A stretch of DNA of 64,000 bases from Chrysemys picta bellii. Lineage: Eukaryota; Chordata; Testudines; Emydidae. A model generated the notes under the pieces. That model searched no databases. It was not told the origin of the DNA and saw nothing but the letters and a program-made list of their open reading frames with translations. Below are positions 57,250 through 64,000 of this stretch, piece by piece; position 1 is the first letter of the stretch, and every line of letters begins with the position of its first letter. The position numbers and the translations under genes are program-made. Location: positions 14,160,572-14,224,571 of the forward strand of contig NC_088800.1 of NCBI RefSeq assembly GCF_011386835.1, in the 5' to 3' direction.

Positions 57250-58680
57250 TGGCCCCTTGCTATCAGTACCCTCCATGCAAAACATTAATACAGCGTATGA
57301 ACAACAGAGGTGCTTAAAATGAGCCCTGGGATATTACACTTTTGACCTCTTTCCAGCTGGAATAGTTTCCAGCAATGGCTCAGTTTTGTCTCTTGCTCTT
57401 AAGCCAGCTTTCTATCCAGCCTCCTATTCTAAATCCTACGCTAAGACTCCTATCCTCAACCATCAATCTCTGATGTGGAACCCTATCAAATACTTGCTGA
57501 AAATCTAAGTATACTATATCCACTAAATTTCCCTTATCTATCCTGGCAGTTAGATCCTCAGAGAATGCCTGCAGACTAGTTAAGCATGATCTCCCAATGC
57601 TCCAAACCCATGCTAGTCTGGCCTTCACAGCAATGTGTTTTTCCACCACATCCTTTAAGATGATTTCCAAGAGTTTCCGCAGAACACATGTTCAGCTCAC
57701 TGGTGTTAATGCTATTATTTACAAAAGGGGTCAAGAGACAAACGAGGAGGCACTATGTTTGCCACCTTCCAATCCTGGTGAATCTGTCCCAAATCTGATG
57801 AGCATTTAAAAATGTCAGTTAGAGGTTCAGTTATTTCCTTGTTCACGTATGCGTGCGTGTGTTATCGGACCTGGGTCTTTGTCTAAACAGTATATTCCCT
57901 TGTCCGGTGCTTATGAGAAACGGATCCTCAATTTGGGCAGCCCTTTCCCTTCATCCTCTGTAAAGATGAATGCTATTTTAGTAAACAAAAACTGTTTAAC
58001 AATGCTTCTTTTTCTTTATCACTGATATAAGTTCTCCACTGTCCTCACTGCTGAAATAAGCTCTCCATTCTCCTCATCTCTGAGATAAATTCTTCTCCTC
58101 CTCACCAACTTCCCAAAGGGTTCTTTGTCTCTCATGGCTATATTTGTGACCAGGGTATTGCTGTTTGAAATGCTTCCTGAATTGTCTTGCATGCTGCTTC
58201 CGCCTGTTCCTCCATTTTCTCCTCTTTCCACTGCCTCTTTGTTTGGCTAACTCCCAATCTTCCTCCCTCGCAGTTTCACTGTGTATTTCATCAGTGCCCT
58301 CTCTTGATCTCTTTATCTCCCTGCTTAGCCAGGCTGGTTTTTGTCAGCCCTTTTTATTTTACTGGAATGAATTTTGAGTGCAGCCTTCCCAACTGTATCT
58401 TAAATATTCCCACTCCCCCACTGTGGATTTCCCAGGCAGCATTGAATTCCAGCCAGTTTTCTTTAACTCATTTTGCATTCCTCTAGAGTCTGCTTTCCTA
58501 AAGGCCAGTGTTTTTGTGCGGCTGCCCTTTCTGCAGGCCCTCCTCAGTATTTCAGTCCTGAGGAGAATAGAATCATTGGCGCTTAGCTACTCTTCAATTT
58601 CAATTGCATTTATCATAGCTGGTGAATTTCCCTTAAACTGCTATCCCCCGTCCCCCCACAACATTCTTTCCCCTTTGCTG
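57250..58680 (-). mobile_element. CR1-clade LINE fragment with reverse transcriptase remnant
   Basis: The minus-strand frame 57380-57670 contains a reverse transcriptase stretch: SCLTSLQAF, then VDIVYLDFQQVFDRVPHQRL with the catalytic Asp of palm motif A, and GGWIESWLKS. Upstream on the same strand, 58019-58231 encodes GKLVRRRRIYLRDEENGELI, as found between endonuclease and reverse transcriptase in such LINEs. The two are separated by frameshifts, so the copy is dead. Ends are approximate. It lies in the same sense as NTRK3. Confidence 0.75.
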
Positions 58681-58922
58681 AAATGTTTGTGCATGGAAGT
58701 AAGCTTTTACCTTTACCTTCGGCTGCCTGCTCCAGTCCAGTTTCTGCACTTATGGTACAATCAACTGTCTCTGACATTACCTTCATTTATCATTTATGTG
58801 CCATCAACAGTGCGTTGGGCGCTTTACAGACAAGGACAGACATCTCAAGAAAATCCACCGGGCAGCCACAAACTCTGACCTGTGGCCTCTCCAAGTGAAT
58901 CAAGAAAGAGGAGGAAAGAAAA

Positions 58923-59226
58923 GACAGTTACCTGTTTTGTAACTGATGTTCTTCGAGATGTGTTGCTTATGTCCATTCCATTGTAGGTGCGTGTGCGCGC
59001 CACATGCACTGGTGCAGGAAGTTTTTCCCTCGGTGGTATCCGTAGGGGACCGGCTCTGGTGCCTCTGGAGTGGCGCCCTATGGTGCGGTATAAGGGGCAC
59101 CGCCGGTTCCCCCCACCCTCAGTTCCTTCTTGCCAGAAACTCCAACAGTGGGGAAGGAGGGTGGGTCATGGAATGGACATGAGCAACACATCTTGAAGAA
59201 CACTAGTTACAAAACAGGTAACTGTC
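58923..59226. repeat. DIRS left terminal region with its own inverted arms
   Basis: The outer 21 bases (58923-58943, gacagttacctgttttgtaa plus one) are perfectly inverted at 59206-59226. The arms stay complementary inward over about 55 bp (to 58981 and from 59168). Between them lies the part that is inverted again at the right end of the element (62400-62600). Confidence 0.9.
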
Positions 59227-59263
59227 TTTTCTTCTTCGAGTGCTTGCACATGTTCATTCCACA

Positions 59264-60345
59264 TTAGGTGACTCCCACGCAGTACCACCAGAGACGGGTA
59301 GGAGTTAATGGACGTGTCAATTGCAACAAAGCTCTACTGAATCCAGTGTCATCTCTGGCCTGCTGGGTGATGGCGTAATGCGCCGTAAACGTGTGTATTG
59401 ATGACCACGTGGAGGCCCTGCAGAGGTCCTGGATGGGGACGTGCGCTAGGAAGGCCGCCAAGGACGCTTGTGCCCTGGTCGAGTGAGCGTTTAGAATAGG
59501 TGGCGGCTCAGCCCATGCCAACTCATAACAAGTCCGGATGCACAATGTGATCCAGTTAGAGATTCTTTGCAAGGACACCGGTAGGCCTTTCATCCTGTCA
59601 GCGGTTGCAATAAAGACTTGGGTCAACTTGCGGAAGGCCTTGGTGAGCTCCAGGTAGACGGCTAGGGCGCATCGACATCCAAGGTATGCAGCCATCTCTC
59701 CTCCGCAGTTGAGTGTGGCTTTGGACAGAGAACCTGGAGAAAGATATCCTGGTTAACATGGAAGTGGGACACCACCTTGGGCAGGAACACCGGGTGGAAT
59801 CGCAGCTGGACTTTGTCCTTGTAGAAAACCTTGTAAGGGGGCTCCGAAGTGAAGGCTTTAATCTCTGAGACTTGCCTTGCCGAGGTAATGGCTACAAGGA
59901 AAGCTACTTTCCATCACAGATATGAAAGGGAGTAGGAGGTCAGTGGCAAAAAGGGAGGCCCCGTGAGCCTCGAGAGGACGAGGCTGAGGTCCCACTGTGG
60001 AATTGGGTCCCGGACCGGTGGGAAGAGCCGCTCTAGTCCTTTCAGAAACCGAATGGACATGTCGTGTGAAAACACCGATTTGCCCTGGACCCGCAGGTGG
60101 AAAGCCGATATGGCTGCCAAATGCACCTTGATGGCGGAAAGCGCAAGACCTTGTTGCTTAAGGTGGAGCAGGATTGCACAGATGACTATGTCGGAGAGAT
60201 GCCATGCTCCTCCGCCCTGCAGGAGAACCGCTTCCACTTTGCCAGGTAAGTCGCTCTGGTGGAGGACTTTCTGCTTTCCAGGAGGACCTGCTGGCAGGCC
60301 CTTTCCTCCGGGTTCAGCCACTCAGCAACCAAGCCGTGAAGTGGA
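59264..60345 (-). pseudogene. DIRS tyrosine recombinase remnant
   Basis: The N-terminal core-binding part starts in one frame (SRKSSTRATYLAKWKRFS, about 60200-60290), shifts to another (ALSAIKVHLAAISAFH, 59914-60200), then shifts again to 59264-59695. That last part carries NAHSTRAQASLAAFL, with the His-x-x-Arg of the catalytic set, then WSSIHTFTAHY, with the nucleophile Tyr. The catalytic residues survive but the frames do not join. In DIRS elements this enzyme integrates a circular DNA intermediate, without target-site duplication. Confidence 0.82.
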
Positions 60346-61018
60346 GGGAGGGAAGATTCAGGTGCAGGAGCCTCCCGTGGTCTTGCGAAAGGAGATCCGG
60401 ATGGCTGGGCAGCGGCCATGGGGATGCCACGGCCAGGTTCATGAGCGTGCCAAACCAGTGCTGGCAAGGCCATGCTGCGGCGATCATGATGACCCTTGCC
60501 TTGTCTCTTTTGACTTTTGCTAGGACCCTGCTGACCAGTGGAATCGGCGGGAATGTGTACATCAGATCCCCCTCCCATGACAGAAGGAAGGCATCGGAGA
60601 GGGAGTCCCTGCCTAGGCCCTGGAGAGAGCCAAAATGCTGGCACTTCCTGTTCTGTCTGGTGGCAAACAGGTCTACTTGGGGAGCCCCCCACCTTTGGAA
60701 GAGCACCTGGATGACCTCTGGGTGGAGGGACCACTCGTGGGGAAAGAAGAAGGACCTGCTGAGGCGATCTGCCAGCACATTCTGGATGCCGGGGAGGTGC
60801 GACGCCTCCAGGTGGATGCCATGCTGGATGCAAAACTCCCATAAATGGGGCGCTTCCTGACCAAGGGCTGACGAGCGAGCTCCCCCTTGCCTGCTGATGT
60901 AAAACATCGAGGTTGTGTTGTCCGTGAGTATCTGTACACTTTGATCAGAGAGGTGCGGCAGGAAGACTCCGTAGGCTAGGCGGTCTGCCCTGAGCTCCCT
61001 GACGTTTATGTGCAACAT
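60314..61018 (-). pseudogene. DIRS RNase H and connector remnant
   Basis: This 234-codon minus-strand frame continues the RNase H domain: VQILTDNTTSMFYISRQGG, LPGIQNVLADRLSR, then VDLFATRQNRKCQHF, all typical of DIRS elements. It is one of the longer intact segments of the element. Past about 60450 the frame is less convincing, because the recombinase resumes in another frame. Confidence 0.82.
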
Positions 61019-61019
61019 C

Positions 61020-61980
61020 AGCTCCTCTGGAGACCATGCCCTTGGGTCCGCAATGTGCCGAGATGCGCTTGCCAGCCAAGGTCGGAGGCATCCGATATCA
61101 GAGATACCGAGGGTCGGGGACTCTCAAATGGAACTCCTTCCAGGACAGTCCCTGGATCGGACCACCACCGCAGGGAGGTAAGTGCCTTCGGTGGAGTCGT
61201 GACAACCTTGTCCAGATGGTCTCTGGACAGGAGTAGACTGTTGAAAGTCACTGTTGGAGGGGTCACAACCTGAGCCTCACATGCTGGACGACGCAAGTGC
61301 ACATTGCCATGTGGACCAACAGTCTGAGGCAGACCCGGGCCATGGTGAGGGGATATGTAGAGACTCTGGCAATGAGACTCGCCATCGTCTCAAATCTGTC
61401 CTGCAGCAGAAACGCTCTGGCACGGGTGGAGTCGAGGACCGCTCCGATGAATTCTATCCTTTGTATTGGGACTAACATTGATTTTTCCTCATTTATCAAC
61501 AGGCCCAGAGCACAGCACGTAAGCTGCAGCACTGAGACGTTGTGCTGGACCTGAGAACTGGAGCGACCCTTGATAAGTTAGTCGTCGAGGTACGGGTAAA
61601 CCTGGATACCTCACTGCCTAAGGTAGGCCGCCACCACAGTCATGCATTTGGTAAACACCCTCGGAGCTGTAGCCAGGCCAAACGTGAGCACCGCGAACTG
61701 GTAGCGAGTGGGACCCACCGCGAAGCATAGGAATCGTCTGTGCCCCTGGAATATCGCATCTTTCAAATTGAGGGTGTCGTACTAGTCTCCTAGATCCAGG
61801 GAGGGAATGATGGAGGCCAGCGAGACCATGCGGAACTTCAACTTCTTGAGGTATTTGTTGAGGTCTCGCAGGTCCAGAATGGGTCTTAGACCCCCCTTGG
61901 CTTTGGGGATTAGAAAGTACTGTGAGTAGAATCCATTGCCCCTGTACTCCTGAGGGACTTCCTCCACTGCCCCCACTTGC
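61020..61980 (-). pseudogene. DIRS reverse transcriptase / RNase H remnant, RT part
   Basis: The frame at 61782-61976 carries the reverse transcriptase finger motif FLIPKAKGGLRPILDLR, and 61263-61532 the thumb-side GLLINEEKS and EFIGAVLDS. The catalytic box YLDD is at 61581-61592 (minus) and is followed directly by a TAA stop at 61578-61580. 61018-61302 gives the start of RNase H (SLISDASDLGWQAHLG). At least three frame breaks make it non-functional. Confidence 0.85.
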
Positions 61981-62399
61981 AGAATGCCCTGAACCTTCTT
62001 TCACGAGTAGTTGCTTGTGAGAAGGGTCCCTGAAGAGGGATGAGGAAGGCAAGTGGGAGGGGAGGACAGAAAGAAACTAGAGGGTATAACTCTGCACCAC
62101 AGTGTTGAGGACCCAACGGTCCAAAGTTATAAAGGCCCATGCAGGGAGGAACAAGCACTTCAGACAGCTACTATGAGGATAGCTGATGGGCATCGTTTTT
62201 TTGCAGCGATCACAGGGTTTGAAGCCTGGGGATCAGTGTATGCCCCATCCCTAGGCTGAGTCCCGTCCGGGACTAACTAACTAATTAACTACACTAAGGG
62301 AAACTACTACCAACTTTTAATTATTTACAGAAAAAAGTTTGACTCAACGAATTAAGAATGAGAAGGCTTGCCAAAGCAAGAGATGTTCCAGCACCGTCA

Positions 62400-62600
62400 C
62401 TGGTGGTAAGAAGGAACTGAGGGTGGGGGGGCGCGGCAGCGATTCTTATACCGTGCCATATGGGTGCCACTCCAGAGGGCACCAGAGCTGGTCCCCTATG
62501 GATACTGCTGAGGGAAAAATGTCCTGCACCAGGGCCTGTGGCAAGCACACACACCTACAATGGAATGGACATGAGCAAGCACTCGAAGGAGAAGGGGAGA
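62400..62600. repeat. DIRS right terminal inverted repeat
   Basis: The complement of this segment matches 58950-59130: tgtccattccattgtaggtg, tagggg accag/ccgg ctctggtg, and ccaccctcagttccttctt recur in order. Divergence is moderate. Its outer end (caagcactcgaaggagaagg) differs from the left outer end but matches 59230-59260 in complement, as expected of a DIRS internal complementary region. Confidence 0.85.
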
Positions 62601-62610
62601 CATTTAGGTA

Positions 62611-64000
62611 CAAATTGTTTGAGTAATCAGCAGCAGGGTGAGAACAAATTCTGAAATATTCCAAGAGGCATCTCACGCAACTTCAGTAGATTAGTCATTG
62701 TTGAAAAAAAACAACCCCAAACTAACCCCAGTGCTGTGTTTGCTGGGGTCTCATGGAAAAGAGCATTGCTTAGCAGGAGTTACATTGTTCTGCTATAAGA
62801 GTGATCCGATTTGCATGTAATGTCGGACAGTGAATACACAAATATTTCTTTGGAGCAGCAAGGGTCGATATTAAAGGCTTCCCATGTCTCCTTAAAATCC
62901 CCACTGTATGTTAAGCCATGCGAGCAGGCATACGCGCACACAGTTAATTGGAGTGTTACGGTATTAAAGCATTACACAAACAAACAGGGACAGTTTTCAT
63001 AAGCTAGAAAATCCTTGAGTATGTTGTAATTAGCCAGGCTTGTTAAACCTCTTAATAAGCAATAGATAATAAGTGACTACTGCCCCTGCACATGGCTGGT
63101 CTTTAGATGGAAGTGCAGAAATTAGGTATTCATAAGTGAAATGAGTTAGGGGATCTCAGGTTAGTCTGCAAAAGAGTATTTAATATTCATCATGATAAGG
63201 AGTCTTGGCTCAGGAGAGGCCAGAGTTGGGATCAACTTAAGAGTGTTCCATAGATCACATTTTCCACATTGTGACTTTAATTCAATACTATGTCTCATGA
63301 TACTCATTGCATGCTCCCCCCAGTCCATACACTTTTGCTTCATCGGGTTTAATGTAGCGTGCTTTTGCCCTTGTTGCACTTAGCATCACAGGAAGATCTT
63401 GGTGGAAGGAGGAAAATTGTTTTCCTTAAAAAGCTGGCACCTAGACCCCAGGGAAGGCTGGATGCTGAAATTTTCACTTGCACCCAACTTCCATAGGAAG
63501 GAACAGGACAGAGTAAATCTGCAATTGACCAACAAGGAGTCCTGCAGTCTTCTGAACGCTCCTTAAATTGCTTTCTCCTGTGCTCAAGCCAAGCACTATG
63601 GGAGCCTGGAGAGGGAGGGCAAAGCGGCTTTATGAAACACTGAATCTATGCGAGCCAGCTAAATGCAGCTGCAGCTCTTCCATTCCATTTCCAGAGCTCA
63701 TCTGGATTCTGTTTTAGCCTCTCTCAGTTCTTTGTTCAGTAACAAACCCAACTGGGCCTGCTGCCTTGGATTCTAGTCCACATGCAGCATTTAGGAGTTT
63801 TTAAAGGTGACCTGCAAAGGAAGTTGAAAATTTGGTCCTATACGTACTTCTCCCACCCCTTCGTTATGATGGATCCAAGAAGGCCTGAAAGGTTTTTGTC
63901 AAACCTTTCGTTATTTTTCTACGTTAGAAATAGCAGGCGTTTCACGTCTGTTTTTCCCTGGCTGTTGCAGAGCTTGTTGCTGTATGCCCTCACAACCTAA
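62611..64000. other. Intronic sequence, nothing recognised
   Basis: No repeat family or exon recognised up to the window edge. Confidence 0.45.

Larger units (their letters stand above)
58923..62610 (-). mobile_element. DIRS-type tyrosine-recombinase retrotransposon, internally deleted and decayed
   Basis: The element reads on the minus strand: reverse transcriptase (61976 to about 61300), RNase H (about 61150 to 60500), then tyrosine recombinase (60345 to 59264). The terminal regions 58950-59130 and 62400-62600 are inverted copies of each other. No long direct repeats and no integrase are present, which fits DIRS rather than LTR elements. The 300 bp between the reverse transcriptase and the right terminal repeat is too short for the usual first ORF, so a gag-like region has been lost. 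Frameshifts and stops break every ORF. Confidence 0.88.
38759..64000 (-). other. NTRK3: NTRK3 intron before the first kinase exon (partial)
   Basis: About 25.2 kb of the intron that separates the juxtamembrane exons, which lie beyond position 64000, from the kinase exons. In other vertebrates this interval also holds the alternative terminal exon for the kinase-less TrkC isoform. I looked for its coding sequence on the minus strand and did not see it, so it is probably farther right. Most recognisable content is transposable elements: hAT MITEs, a CR1 copy with a hAT inside it, a second LINE, and a DIRS element. Confidence 0.85.

Noticed and set aside
58378..58878. 166-codon plus-strand frame
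   Set aside because: Antisense to a LINE fragment; hydrophobic composition only, no domain.
60204..60860. 218-codon plus-strand frame in the DIRS region
   Set aside because: Shadow of the RNase H and recombinase remnants on the minus strand.
38759..64000. Exon for truncated TrkC
   Set aside because: Searched by eye for its coding sequence on the minus strand and found none; it probably lies beyond position 64000.
1..64000. CRISPR array, bacterial operon or phage
   Set aside because: No regularly spaced direct repeats, dense coding or bacterial signals; the window is vertebrate intron.

Overview
This is a stretch of vertebrate nuclear DNA that lies wholly inside one large gene. The gene is NTRK3 (TrkC, the neurotrophin-3 receptor tyrosine kinase), encoded on the minus strand. 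Three consecutive coding exons are visible, at 38628-38758, 31458-31630 and 23332-23575. They encode the first part of the kinase domain: ATP-binding loop and lysine, alphaC helix to hinge, then catalytic loop, DFG motif and activation-loop tyrosines. Lengths (131, 173 and 244 bp), phases and GT/AG splice sites all agree, and the translations join without a gap. Paralogue-specific residues separate it from NTRK1 and NTRK2. The remaining ~63.4 kb is intron.

The host is most likely a cryptodiran (hidden-necked) turtle. The introns hold a tRNA-derived SINE with a CR1-like tail of the kind described from tortoises and other cryptodires (33206-33396), many CR1 LINE fragments, a DIRS tyrosine-recombinase retrotransposon, a Penelope-like element, old MIR/CORE-SINE copies, and many short hAT-type DNA transposons with 8-bp target-site duplications. 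Mammals and birds lack DIRS elements, and the combination fits a turtle best. This is inference from repeat content.

Layout by coordinate (the gene reads right to left). 1-23331 is the intron after the activation-loop exon, with CR1 and MIR fragments, hAT elements at 6275-6632, 7874-8251 and 10274-11286, and a small retroelement end at 21814-21899. 23576-31457 is an intron with a 181-bp tandem duplication (25990-26350), a Penelope-like copy (26538-27125) and a hAT copy. 31631-38627 is an intron with MIR, Cry-type SINE, hAT copies and a pyrimidine-rich repeat. 38759-64000 is part of the intron before the first kinase exon. It holds two adjacent palindromic MITEs, a ~3.7-kb span of CR1 with a hAT inserted in it, a second LINE (57250-58680) and a ~3.7-kb decayed DIRS element (58923-62610).

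The two last kinase exons, the alternative kinase-insert exon and the exon for the truncated receptor were not found by eye. No CpG-island promoter, RNA gene, CRISPR array or other host gene was seen. Nothing here looks like a new biological system. The most informative structures are the transposons with intact target-site duplications, the nested insertion, the large palindromes, and the DIRS terminal architecture. Repeat boundaries were read by eye; those with duplications are exact or nearly so, the others are approximate.
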